From the NCBI RefSeq assembly GCF_003576645.1, contig NC_044930.1, positions 2,894,415 through 2,958,414 on the forward strand: 64,000 nucleotides of DNA, in the 5' to 3' direction. How positions within the stretch are numbered: the first letter of the stretch is position 1; each line of letters opens with the position of its first letter. The position numbers and the translations under genes are program-made. The notes under the pieces were generated by a model, which was not told the origin of the DNA, ran no database searches, and saw only the letters and a program-made list of their open reading frames with translations. This document shows positions 14,590-26,949 of the stretch, piece after piece. This DNA comes from Ipomoea triloba (Eukaryota; Streptophyta; Magnoliopsida; Solanales; Convolvulaceae).

Positions 14590-15170
14590 CAAATAAATGT
14601 CACTTATTGATTTATAAATAATAATGCATTAATACCCACCGATTTAACTTAGCTTTATATAGAAAAAAAATAAAAATTCAATAACAATATTTAGATTATC
14701 TGTAAGTCTATGACCATATCAAGAGTGCGGATTTCAATCTGATGTGTCACATGTCATGTTTTATATTACATCATTTTCACATAATAATGCAATATTTATA
14801 AAATTTACAAGATTTACAATTTAGCTTTTGTCTGTCTTTGGGCAATTTTTGTCATTTGTTTTTTAATAATAACTTTAAATTATGTTACAAATATGTTTCA
14901 CTTCTTGATTTACGAATAATGCAATAATGCCGGCTAATTTACTTTTATAAAAAGAAAATCTACTAATAACAATACTCATAGTCATATGATGTATAAGGTC
15001 GTATATTCAAACTTAGCATAATATATATATGCCCACTTAATGGTAAACTAATATTACAAATAAATGTCACTTCTTGATTTATAAATAATGCACTAATGCC
15101 CGTTGATTTACTTTTATAAAATATTACATGAATAGTAATATTCATAGTCATATATAAAATATGAGGTCAT
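14590..15170 (+). repeat. Three diverged direct copies of a repeat of about 115 bp
   Basis: Copies at about 14590-14710, 14889-15005 and 15059-15170 share the order: TGTCACTT(C)TTGATTTA, AATAATGCA-TAATGCC, TTTACTTTTATA, and CATAGTCATAT. The spacing is uneven (about 299 and 170 bp), so this is not a simple satellite. No coding potential. Confidence 0.55.
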
Positions 15171-15181
15171 AATTTGTGTTA

Positions 15182-15182
<1 letters not shown>

Positions 15183-15247
<65 letters not shown>
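15183..15247. repeat. (AT)n microsatellite
   Basis: An uninterrupted AT dinucleotide run of about 65 bp. Confidence 0.95.
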
Positions 15248-15250
<3 letters not shown>

Positions 15251-15794
15251 GTGATATTGTTTAGATTCTAAAAGTAGTTAGCTATTACTACAACTAACAA
15301 TATTGGCATCTGATTTGCAACAGTTGATTTTGGATAAGAAAGCATAATAATCACAAGAAAATAACATATTACCAAACTTTTGTTAATGAGTAATATTCAC
15401 ACAAACATCAAGTAAATTGACTCACACAAATTTTCTATTGGATCAACGAACCTATCTAGCTTGTGAATACACACACATACCGAGTATCAATTTTCTGGTT
15501 CAGAGCTAACTATAACATTGAGATTAGAATATATGACGGTTGAAACAGACCTCATATGCCTCATGCATTCAAAGTATTTCGAGCATCATACTGGATCGGG
15601 TGCACTAGACTTCTATAACATGGTCCATGGTTCATAAGGCTTGGCCTTATGCCCTCTTTAACTTGATTTGAGTCGATTGTTTGTTATCAAGCAATGAAGG
15701 TTGGTAATAATAACTTCAACAATATGCAAGGTGTGTGTATGATATAACTGCGAGACATAAGAAATGGACAGACATTGCAATGGCCAAGATGTTT

Positions 15795-15995
15795 TAATGA
15801 TAGATAGGGGCGATTGAGTTAATAATATTATGATTTAAAAAAAGAATTTATATAATTATGACCAGAATGTTTAATTTTAACGATAAATAAGGATGATTGA
15901 GTTAATAATATTTTCTCCCAAAAAAGAATTTATATAATAATAGATAGAGGACAAGTGATTGAGTTAATAATATTTCCATGTAAAAAATAATTATA
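15795..15995 (+). repeat. Three tandem copies of a unit of about 70 bp
   Basis: Each unit has GATAGA or GATAAA, then GATTGAGTTAATAATATT, then an A-rich run, then TTATATAA. Units start near 15798, 15880 and 15940. Non-coding. Confidence 0.6.
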
Positions 15996-17596
15996 TAATT
16001 ATGACGAAATTATGAATTGATAATATAATTCTCCACCCAATCATTATCACTATGTAAATGTAAATGAACATTAATTAGATGTTTTTGTACAACATATATC
16101 ATCATCATGACAGTAGGTAAAACATACATCTCATTTCTTAAAATCTTTACCTTTTTCTTAACAAACAATAGGTTGTGATCTTTATTCCTTATAATCTTCG
16201 ACTTTATTCCTAGTAAGGCAAACGTCATGGATATATCTATTATGGTCTATGTATATATAGCTATGACTTTTTCATTGAAAATTATAAAGTATGTTCATAA
16301 CTATTCATCCTTAAATTTAATACATACAAAAATATTTAAATTTCAATTAAATTATTTCTTCATTAATCCTAATCAATTGGTCAGGTTGTTGATTTAGTAA
16401 CCACAATATTACAAATTTGATTCCCAACAAAAATAGCCTATTGGCTTTTTTTTTTTTAGTATGTTAGCTACGGACAACCTAAATGAATTTACTTGTTTGT
16501 GGTCTTTTGTCAGTCAAAGTGACAAGGCGAGTTTACCTAGTGCACACCCAAATTACGAGAACTTGTATGATGTCATGCTCGTTGTGCTTAGTACAACCAC
16601 TTAGGTGTAAGCTATTGGCACCCATGCTCACAGTACTAGCACAAGCAGCTCGATTGCTTCATCACCTGCATATTTGTAATAAGTGCAACATGATATCCAT
16701 GTCAATCGACGCTATAAAAATTCCCGGAAACATTTTTAAAAAAATACTAATTAAAATATGCTTTCCAAATTTACTTTATGAAATTCTATTTTGTGTTAAC
16801 CCATGTTACTTGTCCATACCTGGATAGCTAAATTAGCTAGGGATGGACCCCTTTATTTTGAGGACCACCATGCATATATGCCTTCATCTTTAGGACAAGA
16901 TTGAAGATTATCTATCATCTGTTATGCACGGCTTTAGATTCCACAGGATCCTTGTCCTGCCCTCCTCATGTGGAAACTCTTCACATTTTCCCCTTTTTCC
17001 ATTTTGAACCATCATTTTGGCCCTACCAATGCTTAATTAAAAGGAATTTCTCTTTTTCTTTTTTCTTCTTCTATCCCTATATATACAAACCTTTTAGTAT
17101 ATTATTTCTTAGAAAAATATTTTTTTCCTCTTAAATTTATCTCATAGTGTTCTCCTTGTAATGTGAGAATATAATTGGTGTATACCAAGTTAAAAATAAA
17201 CACACATTATAATTAAAAATGAGCAATTCAATGAAATATTGCCACATCATAACTCTAGAATGTGAATATTACAAGGTAAAATTAGGAGAAGAGTGTTCTA
17301 TTACTCTATTTCTTTGTATATATGTTTAGTTTGGTTCTTCTTGAATTCAAAATTTGTAAATTGAGTAACGAATGTTGAGAAAATCGTTTACTGATAGATA
17401 ATAATATTTATCGCTTACTCAAAAGAGGTGACCAATTAAATAGATAAAACATGATTCCCATTAATCAAAATGTCACATATTTAATTTGTATCAATACATT
17501 ACGGCATTAACTATTAAAGATGTCGTATAGATCAAAGTTTTTATAATACGGTTTGCTAGATATATATATAGGACAACGAGTGTTTTTATAATCCAA
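15996..17596. other. Intergenic, no supported gene
   Basis: Only short reading frames without recognisable domains. The segment near 16500-16560 ends in a CTAGTGCACACCC motif, shared with the dispersed repeat seen at 20735 and 25840, and may be another relic of it. Confidence 0.45.
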
Positions 17597-17599
17597 TAA

Positions 17600-17674
<75 letters not shown>
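17597..17674. repeat. (TAA)n microsatellite
   Basis: About 25 perfect TAA units. The leucine-only reading frame on the reverse strand is an artefact of this run. Confidence 0.95.
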
Positions 17675-17675
<1 letters not shown>

Positions 17676-18110
17676 GAACCCAAAGTTGTGTTATGCCGAC
17701 AACCCTGACATGATGGTACATTAATTTCTGATATATTATATTGTTTTTTTAAAAGTTAAATGTAAATTATATATATTATATTGGAATTTTTTTTACGGTA
17801 CAAAATAAATAAATAAATCTCTGCGTAACACTCCACATAAAAGATTTATTGCTTATAAAAGTGGAAATGGTTTTGGATTTTAGGCCACAAGAAAAAAAGA
17901 ATAAAAAGGAAACTTGATTCGTCCAATCGTCCTGTTTAAGGAATCTCATCATGTGGTTACTCAATGATAAAATTGGTGGTTTAAGCATGGGTCCCCTTAA
18001 GATTGATTGTAAACAACAACAACAACAACAATTGTAGTACAATTACTCAATTTATGGATAACCATATTATGTATAAAATATTTAGCACAAACATATGAGT
18101 TCACCCTTTT

Positions 18111-18116
18111 TATTAC

Positions 18117-18153
<37 letters not shown>

Positions 18154-18154
18154 T
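18111..18154. repeat. (TTA)n microsatellite
   Basis: A perfect trinucleotide run. Confidence 0.9.
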
Positions 18155-18259
18155 ATTTGCATAAGACACTGGCTGTTTATATTTGATGCTATTAATCTAG
18201 TAAAACTTCAAGTCCTCAACCAAACCTCATAAAGAATAACTATTATAGTGACGTTGTTG

Positions 18260-18260
<1 letters not shown>

Positions 18261-18294
<34 letters not shown>
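18261..18294. repeat. (AT)n microsatellite
   Basis: A perfect dinucleotide run. Confidence 0.9.
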
Positions 18295-18298
<4 letters not shown>

Positions 18299-18841
18299 TA
18301 TATTATTTGCAAAAATAATACATACTTTGCATTTGACATGTTATTAAATATAGTTTTTTATAAAAAGGAAAAATCTTTAATAAGTTTTTGTGCAAGGATG
18401 TTATGTCAATACCTAGAGCTACATCCAATAATTATTGTATACATGTGACACTAGTTAGTAATTACTAATTTTAACTAGTAGGTAACTTATTAAAAGTTTC
18501 ACTTACATATACTTATATATTGTTAGTCATCATTATTTAAAAGGTTTTGAGCGATATATTGTTATAAATAATGATAACATTCATTACGTAGTCATGTAAG
18601 AACTACATTTTTTTTTATTTGGATCAAGATCGACTTCAAGAGGGGTAATTGTAGACCTACAGGCTCTAGAAAAACCCATGACGTCCCCATAAATAATGTG
18701 CATGATGTCCTCGATAACTGGCTCAAGATACTCAATCAATATGAATTGTGTTCTAATTATTATTACAAACAATAATAATAATAATAATAATATTTTATTA
18801 AAAAAAAAAGGTAAAGAAAATCAAAGTAAAAAAAAACAAAG

Positions 18842-18891
<50 letters not shown>
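18842..18891. repeat. (AT)n microsatellite
   Basis: A perfect dinucleotide run. Confidence 0.9.
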
Positions 18892-18893
<2 letters not shown>

Positions 18894-19264
18894 GCCAACA
18901 TATATGGTCAGCACTTATTTTATTGATCACAGATTGTTGTGGTGTCAGTCCAATCCTTTTAAAAAACCTTGTTGATAAGAATCATGGGCAATCTTAACTA
19001 AAAGCGTTAAGATTCTGCGTCGTACCATTGAAAGCCACAACTAATTAAAACAAATATTTTAGAATTTGACTTAACAACTATGACATTAATTATGTATTAT
19101 CACAGGTTAATGTCAATGGGAATTGACATAACCGATACGCCTAATCTCGTTTTATCTTTTTAATAAAGATGTCATTAGATATGGCTGGCAATTCTTGATG
19201 CTCTACTTCATCCAATTGTAACCTTGAGAGATGCGCTTATTTTTTTAAAGTTTATTTGCACATG

Positions 19265-19266
<2 letters not shown>

Positions 19267-19336
<70 letters not shown>
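19267..19336. repeat. Compound (AT)n-(AG)n microsatellite
   Basis: AT repeats to about 19315, then AG repeats. The 19338-19620 stretch that follows is GC-richer than its surroundings and carries repeated GAGAAC / GTGAGA motifs, but I cannot assign it. Confidence 0.9.
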
Positions 19337-19338
<2 letters not shown>

Positions 19339-20019
19339 AGTTGTATTCAAATGAGAACAATGTTTAACGTGAGACCGTGAGAACTACATGAATGCACACA
19401 AACTTTCACAGGGTCTTCTCCGCCATCCAGCATGCTTTGGAGTACGTAGTTAGTGTCCATTGCATGAGAACATTCTCCCACATGAGAAGCGTGGACAAAT
19501 CGTAGCCATAGAAAATTAGTAGCAACCTCTCAAAGTGAGGGGAGCTTCTTGTGCGCAGTAAGCAAAGATCTAGCCTATGTGGTCAGCTGAGTTACCATGA
19601 TTTACATTCTCTCATATGCTTTGTTGCGTCGTGACGTGGGGGGCCCTGGGGTTGGGGATTCAACTTTTTGGGAGAAGAGAAGGAAATTAGTGGTTAAAGG
19701 CTATGATTAAAAGTGAACATCCTAAATTCATGCGTCCAAACAAAATTTTAACATTTCATAAAAATAGGTTAGACAAAGCTGAAATAAAAGTTCATATATT
19801 GTTAAACTATTTCATTTAAATAATCAAATTTTACTATTATTATTAAGTGTAAGAAAGTCTTATTGTTTTTTCTTAATATCTAGTACAGTGCTTTAATTTA
19901 GCAAGACAAGCACTCATGAACAACATAAAGGTTGTTGTGATGTGTTCTAGGCAACTCTGTATCTGTGTGCACTAATGCATAACATTGCGCGCATCGTAGA
20001 ATATCATAGGAACAGTGTG

Positions 20020-20129
20020 CACACTTCTATATTGCACTATCCACACTTGTACATTGCACCGTGCGTACTCTAATGTTGCACAACGCACACATTTACATTG
20101 AAATGCACGCATACATATCATTATGAAAA
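20020..20129. repeat. Minisatellite, 22-bp period, five imperfect units
   Basis: Units at 20020, 20042, 20064, 20086 and 20108 are each exactly 22 bp. The loose core is CACACTTnTAnATTGCACnn; the last unit is the most diverged. The regular phase argues for tandem duplication rather than chance. Confidence 0.65.
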
Positions 20130-20734
20130 AATGATTTAAAAAAACTATAATTGATTCACATACATTACTTGTGTACAAACCCTTTGAAAACGAAAAAAAA
20201 AAAATATAAATCAAAGGGTTTGTCAATAAAACCTAGTTGTGAATTATACTAATGGCTTGGGTCAAGCCAAAGACCAATTTGACAATTAACTTTCACCACC
20301 ATTAAAAGATCAAATGCCTGATGCATCTATGCACCGCCTCTACACATATAAAATTTTTTGACTTATATAAGAAATTTTAGATGTCAATTCAGATACATGA
20401 ATCTAAAATAATAATACCGTAACAAGTGTTATACATTAAATAAAGGTATAAAGAAATATATAATTAGATTGGAAATTATTAGTTTATGAATCAATATTAA
20501 AAGTTGATAGAGTGAACCCTCCACGTGGCCATTTTGCTTTGGTGTCCACACTAAAATAAAGAGGTAGTTAAATTTTTATTTATATTAATAATGCAATAAT
20601 ATATAGCAGTAGGTTTAAAATTAACATCATCAACAATTCACGTTCAATTTATATATGTTTTATATAAAACTACCCACGAGAGATATTGCCAAAAAAAAAA
20701 AAGATCATCTCGGTTGAACTCATTGCACAAGGTT

Positions 20735-20833
20735 TTTTCTTAGTGTAATTTGTGAATTATTACATAAGAGTAGAGTGAGATTTATCTAGTGCACACCAAC
20801 CGTTAAATAGTGACTATGAGTTTCTCTCGTCAT
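20735..20833 (-). repeat. Dispersed repeat copy (also at 25840-25925)
   Basis: Shared order in both copies: T-rich start, TAATTTGTG(A/C)ATTATTACATA, then a TTTATCTA(G/A)TGCACA core, then TAGTGA. Read on the reverse strand it would end in an A-rich tail, as for a SINE. No target duplication established. Confidence 0.45.
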
Positions 20834-20899
20834 CTAAAAAATAATTAATTAATAAATTATTTTTTTGTTAAAAAAAAAAACCAATTCCGTTATCATAAT

Positions 20900-21141
20900 T
20901 GAAGCATGTGCTCCATCTCAACTAAAAGTTTAAGTCAATAGTTAGATTGCACATTTATATTTATGTATTATATGTTCAACACGCCCCTGTGCGGGCCGAT
21001 TACTTTTGATAGGCTCCAAGAAACACGTGGACGGGCATGAGGTTGGCTCTAATACCAAATTGAAGCATTACTCCATCTCAACTAAAAACTTAAGTTGATA
21101 GTTGGATTACACATTTATGTTTATATATTATATGATCAACG
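20900..21141 (-). mobile_element. TRIM-like miniature LTR retrotransposon relic
   Basis: Two direct repeats of about 82 bp (20900-20981 and 21061-21141, roughly 84% identical) flank a 79-bp interior. Read on the reverse strand, the interior begins three bases after the LTR with TGGTATTAGAGCC (21057-21045). This is one mismatch from the primer-binding site complementary to the initiator Met tRNA. A short purine-rich stretch lies before the other LTR. There is no coding capacity. The structure (tiny LTRs, PBS, near-empty interior) is that of a TRIM. The flanks give no clean 5-bp duplication, consistent with age. Confidence 0.65.
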
Positions 21142-21897
21142 GTCCTTATTTAGTTATTTTAAGTGTTGTTTTCTTTAAGGCATTAATTATTTAATTGTTA
21201 CATAAATCTATAGTGTTTTTTTTAATATATTCAAGTACCGTTAATATAATATAAGTATAAAAATGAACTCAAGTAACTTATAGTTTAATGACATCTCTGT
21301 GATTCTTTTGAATGAAAGGTTACAGGTTCAAATTTCAGCGGGATATATTGATTCTTTATGCATCAATAGGTTCTCTCGAGACAATTTGCAGGGTAATAAT
21401 TCTTGAATGTAAACTTTGCCCACGCTAATAAATCTTGAACACATTTTAATAAATTCATCTGTAAGATGGTGTAAAGTAGAAGAAAGATGAGATGAGAGTA
21501 GGAAATTGCAGGCCGGGCTGAATGGGTTATGATGAAGAATATAATGGTCCCAATTCAAACCGGCAATCACCTAAATCTATCAGCTCTCATTTCAAGGATG
21601 GATTTGGTGATAAAGAAGAAGGGATTCCTTTGAATTCTTTGGTTGGGACATTTCAATTCAAATCAATGATTCTTGCCGGGGATTGTGGGTCTCCTTTCTT
21701 CACATTAAAGTACATGCGATTGGGATTGCCATTGCCTTTCTATCCTCGGGGGTAGGGTGAAGTTTTGGTTTTGATTTTTCATGTCTTCATACTTTCTTTT
21801 CGAAAGCAATATATATTAATTCAAGTTATAAAATAACACAGTTACAAATTATAGGAGAGGGTTAAAAAAATTATTATGAACAATCAAGCATAAAAAC
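21142..21897. other. Intergenic, no supported gene
   Basis: The reading frame near 21522-21755 has no recognisable domain and no gene context. Confidence 0.4.
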
Positions 21898-22083
21898 GGA
21901 CTGTCTAACTAACTTATGAGCTGTCCAATCAGGCACGTACGGACTAGCTTGCTAATCCGCGTAGGTCAAGCACGCAAGGATCGCATTTAAGCGGGTAAAA
22001 AATTTTAGGTCCTAACTCGTTTCACTACGAAGTGATTTAGGACTGGCCCACGGACTTCGGTCCACATTAACATCCTCGGTAGT
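21898..22083. repeat. GC-richer repeat-like segment
   Basis: Contrasts with its surroundings in base composition and contains CCGCGTAGGTCAAGC, AAGCGGGTAAAAAATTT and GGACTTCGGTCC blocks. From memory these resemble a common plant miniature element. Ends and target duplication not resolved. Confidence 0.3.
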
Positions 22084-23012
22084 AGACTAATTCTGCATGC
22101 CACTTCATCTTCCACAACCAAAACATACTTAATTAATTCCCAATCCCCCCTCCCTCGGAATCCTTTCCTTCCTTAAACTCTGCATACAGATCTGATGCAA
22201 CTCGAGAATAAAGTAGGTGTTGTCACAAACATCAATATAATGTTTCCTCCTGCAAAATATCTTTTCACACCCATGCATTGATCATCTCTTTTCCTACATA
22301 CCCTTTGTGACAGAGAAGCAAATCTTTTTGCCAGCTCCTATTTAGGTTTCTTGCCTTTATTTTCTTCTAATTCCACCATTAAACAAACACAAAACAAATA
22401 AAATATAATATTATCCTAATCACACCTTCCTAGTGCGTGCACCATGTTCCGCGCCAAAGAATCCTACATGTACATCTTGTACATATAAATATCTTCTCTT
22501 CTTATTCTTTTAACCTTTATTTTCACCACAATAAAATTAATCGAGATTCAATTTAGATCAAATTTGAAAATTTTTTTAACACAGAATTCATTATCTTGCA
22601 CACATGCAAAAGGTCAAAAGTCAATCTTTTTACAGTTATTTAACAGTTCACATACTAACTAACCTGCTAGCTAGGTTTAAGTATAAATGCAAAAGTAATT
22701 AAACCCCAGGCTGCATATAATAATAAAAAATGGGAACAATATGCCGTCCTTTGTGATTGTCTGGAATATTTTTCTGGTACGAAGTTGTGGCCTTAGGAAG
22801 AGGTGTAAGGGCATTTATGGATGCATATATGCCCTTAAGCAGTGCCTTTGGGTCACCACTGTCTTCCACCAACCACCCTTATTAGATTCACCTGCCATTC
22901 ACTATTACTTACACCAAAACACTGCATGTCCTACCTACATTATACCCGGCGTTCTTGAAAACTTTACAACATTCATCGTATAATCCCCGGAAATTTTATA
23001 ATAGCACGTTTT

Positions 23013-23179
23013 TTTTTTGTTGAGTACTACTGACTCTATTACAATGTAGTATTTGTTCATAGCCACTTTCTCAACCTACTGAAACACAACGAGTCCACTG
23101 AGGCTCGAATCCACTCCTATCATCCATGTGGGAGTGTTAATCGGGACACCGGATGCCACTTGACCACAAGGTCTTTGGC
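23013..23179 (-). mobile_element. Full-length tRNA-derived SINE with 16-bp target-site duplication
   Basis: The direct repeat TATAATAGCACGTTTT lies at 22997-23012 and again at 23180-23195. On the reverse strand the body has an A-box-like segment (GTGGTCAAGTGGCAT) and a B-box-like segment (GGATTCGAGCC). It then has CTCAGTGGACTCG and a tail ending ...AGTAGTACTCAAC plus poly-A. This is the reference copy of the family in this window. Confidence 0.85.
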
Positions 23180-23575
23180 TATAATAGCACGTTTTGATAG
23201 TGAACTAAGTTAAAAATTAAAAATCAGCTTGATTGGTGTGAATGGTCGCCGTGAACTCTCATCGTTTAAGATAGGTCAAGAGTCCAAGACTCCATCTTGA
23301 ATGGAAAAACTAATTAGACTTATTTGGTGCGAACAAGGATTAGTTTGAGTATGATTTGGATTTAAAGTGTCTCTTATAGTTAAAGTATACTCAGGGCACC
23401 TCGATGATTAATAACCACATCCTAGGTCACTTTGACTCACTGCAAATTAAACTTGATATTGTGATTACTAGGCCAATAGCCCACGAATTTGGTTGGGGTT
23501 GCCTCCATATTTTACATGATTTTGAATTATATAACTCTATAATTTAGCAGATTTTGAAGCAAATTAATGAATTTT

Positions 23576-23683
23576 TTTTTAGGTGGTTGGAGAAACCCGT
23601 AGTCACGATTCAAGAGTATGCATTGCATTAAATTAATCGTGCTACTGTGTAATGAAAGACCTTATATGACGAGCTCGATGGGT
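23576..23683 (-). mobile_element. Short insertion with 13-bp target-site duplication, SINE-like
   Basis: ATTAATGAATTTT occurs at 23563-23575 and 23684-23696, flanking 108 bp that begins with a T-run (poly-A on the reverse strand). Size, tail and duplication suggest retroposition by the LINE machinery. The internal sequence differs from the other SINEs here, and promoter boxes are not clear. Confidence 0.5.
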
Positions 23684-24417
23684 ATTAATGAATTTTGTTC
23701 ATGTTAAACTTTAATATTTATATGAACAAAATTCAATATGGCAAACATATAATGTGGCTTACTTATAAGTACGTATGTATTGTTTAGTGGGCCTTACTCT
23801 GTATGGGCCTCTACTGTTTCTTGTGTTCATAGAGGATTTGCTTGTCTCCCCCAACGTACAACCACGCTCTTCTAACTCTATATTACTTGTCTACTAAGCG
23901 TTACATCTCTAAATAGCTAGAGGAGCTCACTTGTGGGTATGCCCGTTGTGGGCAATCTAGTTAACATGGTAGAAGAAAAAAAAACATACTAAGAATATTG
24001 TGTGTTGCTTTATATATTACTTGTCTACTAACTGTTACATGTCTAAATATATAGCTAGTATAGAGCCTAGAGGAGCTCACTTGTGGGCAACTACTTAACA
24101 TGGTAGGGTTGACCGCCCATCACGACAAGATGAAACAATAAGTTATAATAACTTCCAAATCATACAAGAGAGGTAAATCGTATTAAAAAGATCATATGTG
24201 ATGAGTTCAATTGAGAAAGTATTGACAATAATCAAACTCTTAACCATTCATGTATTAAAATCGTGTTTCATCCACTCATGTATTACTTCCAAGACTGCTA
24301 TTGTGTGTGCTTTTTTTTTTTTTTTTGGGTACATCATTTGAATTTGGATGGATATTGAATTATCAAACTTATTTGTTGTCATTAAAATAATTCTTAGAAA
24401 ACTTATATAACAACCAG

Positions 24418-24421
24418 GACG

Positions 24422-24492
<71 letters not shown>

Positions 24493-24497
24493 CGTCA
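24418..24497 (+). tRNA. trnL-UAG: tRNA-Leu, anticodon UAG
   Basis: The acceptor stem GACGGTT pairs with AGCCGTC, with discriminator A at 24497. The A box is TGGCCGAGTGG. The anticodon stem CCAGA/TCTGG encloses loop TTTAGGC, so the anticodon is TAG (reads CUA). A variable arm and the T-arm GTGGGTTCAAATCCCAC (B box) follow. Length is 80 nt without intron, right for plant nuclear tRNA-Leu(UAG). Upstream are TATATAA and CAA motifs typical of plant tRNA genes; downstream a T-rich run (TTTTCTTTTTT) serves as the Pol III terminator. Confidence 0.96.
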
Positions 24498-26529
24498 TTT
24501 TCTTTTTTGTCATCTGTTTGGCACCGCTAGGCTAATTCACAAGTACAAACCAAGCATGAGCTCGCAGATTTTGACAAATTAAATTAGGCTTCCATGGAGG
24601 CTGGAGCACTACAAGTCTACAATCCACAAATAATTCTGAATGTACATGAGTAGCACATCTATGTGGCTAAGCATTTACTAATGCATGCTGACATATATGT
24701 TGATCTTCTTGCAAAGTCAAAATCATCACTGCATAATTAAGCCTGCCATTTCTGTAAGGTTATATGTTTCTGGTGTAAAAAATGGATTGTATGTCCAATT
24801 TATAAACTCATGATGATGATGATCTTGATAGATATGTCCCCTTTATCATAGTAAAAATGAAAGTGATCGGACAGAATCCTCTTACAAACATGTAGGATAT
24901 GGAATGAGAGATGTATTTTTCCCCGGCCAAGTAAACACGTAAGATGAAGCATTAATTGATGACATGGTTGGAATTGTATGTGTGATTAAGTAATGACATT
25001 TGGAGCGGAGCAGCAGCATTGCCCATCATCTCTTCCAACGACCTCATTCAATTGCCGACCTCCATCATCTTCCAATTCAATCATAGCGTGTCATCCCAAT
25101 GTTTGGTCGAACATTTGAATTGGCAATGACAAGGTTCAAAGTTTGACTCCTCGTATAAGTTGTCTATTAGCCTTTCTTCTGATTTGAAGCAATCACTATG
25201 GGTAACCACTAACCAATGTCAATTTACCTCATTGTGATCCTTTGTTTGTTATGATTACACTGCGGGTTTTACCATGAACGCTCATTTGAATAATGGTTAT
25301 AAGTCTTCTCGTAAAATCAAAGTCAGACTTATACATCCATTTTTATTCTTAATATATCACTCTTTTGATTCTTGATAAGATTTAAATTATACACATTGTG
25401 AATTTGTGACCGCTATTAAAGTAAAATTTATTAACTTATTTTGAGTTACTTCATTGTTACTTTCTATCGTCTGAAGTATTTGTAAATATTTGATGGATTA
25501 GATGTGAAAGCCATACCCAATCACACAACCCTTATCCTTATGAACTCCATCCATAAATTCTTCTCTCCAATAGTATGGCAATGAATGCCAAAAGAAGTCG
25601 CGCGTTAGTTTGTACTGTTCCACCAATTATTAATTCATTTGTATGCCTTGTGCCAAAATTCTTGGCTTGCCAAACGCCCAACCTATACCATAAGTACTCC
25701 ATCATCTCTATTTATGAGATTACAAATTTTAAATATTTAATTTGTGAGGCCCTCATGTACATGCCATAAAAATAAAATATATGAGAAAACCTGTAAAACT
25801 TGTCATATAGTCTAATTTCTATTACAATTTTTTTTTTTTGCATAATTTGTGCATTATTACATATGATCGGAGTTTATCTAATGCACATCCTCAAAAAATA
25901 GTGATTAATTACAGGGTTCTCTCCCACGGAAAATAAAATTTATGAAATTACAAATACATACTTTTCTTGTATATGTCATAAAATACAAACAAAAAAAAAA
26001 AAAAAAAAACAAAACAAAACAAAAGGACCATTTCATATATAAAAAGACACCAAACACAATAATAAATCCTTAAATGTGATCATTCCCAAACCCATTATTT
26101 AATACCCTACATTCCTAAGATGATCTATGCATTTACGTAATATGTTGGTATCCTCTTTCTATTACAACCATTAATCAATGATGCATTTTCAAAACTGGCA
26201 CCCAAAAAAAAAAAAAACAATGATTTTCAAACTTCTCTTCCTATTAAAGTTGGATTGGCATTTTGATCACTTTATTTGAATTTATCTAAATAATCCGTAA
26301 CAATAAAATTTTGTTTATAAGTCAATTGAAAAGTAAATTAAACTTAATTGTGATGATACAGACAATTTATTTCGAGATTAACATACATTATGAAAATCTG
26401 TTGTTTGGTCCAATAACTCCTTTACAAACTAACAAATCCACCAAATTAGGATTAGAGATTTAGAGTGGTCATTGAACCACTAGACTTGATGGGCTCAACT
26501 ACCCTACCTCTATATATATATATATATAT
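24498..26529. other. Intergenic, no supported gene
   Basis: AT-rich. Holds a dispersed repeat copy at about 25840-25925 and an A-run at 25988-26008. The reading frame at 25575-25769 has no domain or context. Confidence 0.5.
25840..25925 (-). repeat. Dispersed repeat copy (also at 20735-20833)
   Basis: Carries the same motif order as the 20735 copy, including the TTTATCTAATGCACA core, and starts with a T-run. Confidence 0.45.
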
Positions 26530-26537
26530 ATATAACT

Positions 26538-26837
26538 CAGGGTCGGATTTTATGGCGTGCAAGATGTGCAACCGCACAGGGTTCCAAAATTTTGAAGGCC
26601 CCTAATACAGCCCTGACCCAATAATTAGTATATGTATTTGTGATTGCATGTATTGGCTCAAAATTAGGTTTTCATGACTGATCTAAATTCTACTTATTAT
26701 TCAAAAATATATATATATATATATACTCCGTAATATTCAAGTGATTCACTTTTCTTCAATTTGCAGTTTATTTATACTTTGATCGGGTCTCACTTATTTA
26801 CCGGCACACGACCATGCAAATAAAAAAACTGGCCCTG
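26538..26837. mobile_element. Non-autonomous hAT-type element, 300 bp
   Basis: The left end CAGGGTCGG and the right end ...GGCCCTG form short imperfect inverted repeats of the CAGGG type used by hAT transposons. The 8 bp on each side are ATATAACT and ACATAAGT (6 of 8 identical), a decayed 8-bp target duplication as expected for hAT. No transposase coding. Confidence 0.55.
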
Positions 26838-26949
26838 ACATAAGTGATAGTTAAACCTAATAAGTGTAGTTTAACCAAAATGGGAGATAGTCTTAAGTAA
26901 CTGAAATAGTACGTATATATAGCCGTATATGACTAACTATTGCTATTAA

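Noticed and set aside
16483..16827. 114-codon reading frame on the plus strand
   Set aside because: No family resemblance. It overlaps a likely repeat relic (CTAGTGCACACCC motif) and lacks gene context.
17491..17721. Reverse-strand frame with a long leucine run
   Set aside because: Produced by the (TAA)n microsatellite.
22741..22983. 80-codon plus-strand frame
   Set aside because: No domain or neighbouring exons. It ends just before a SINE insertion.
23013..23179. tRNA gene on the reverse strand
   Set aside because: A- and B-box-like motifs are present but no cloverleaf. Poly-A tail and 16-bp duplication make it a SINE.
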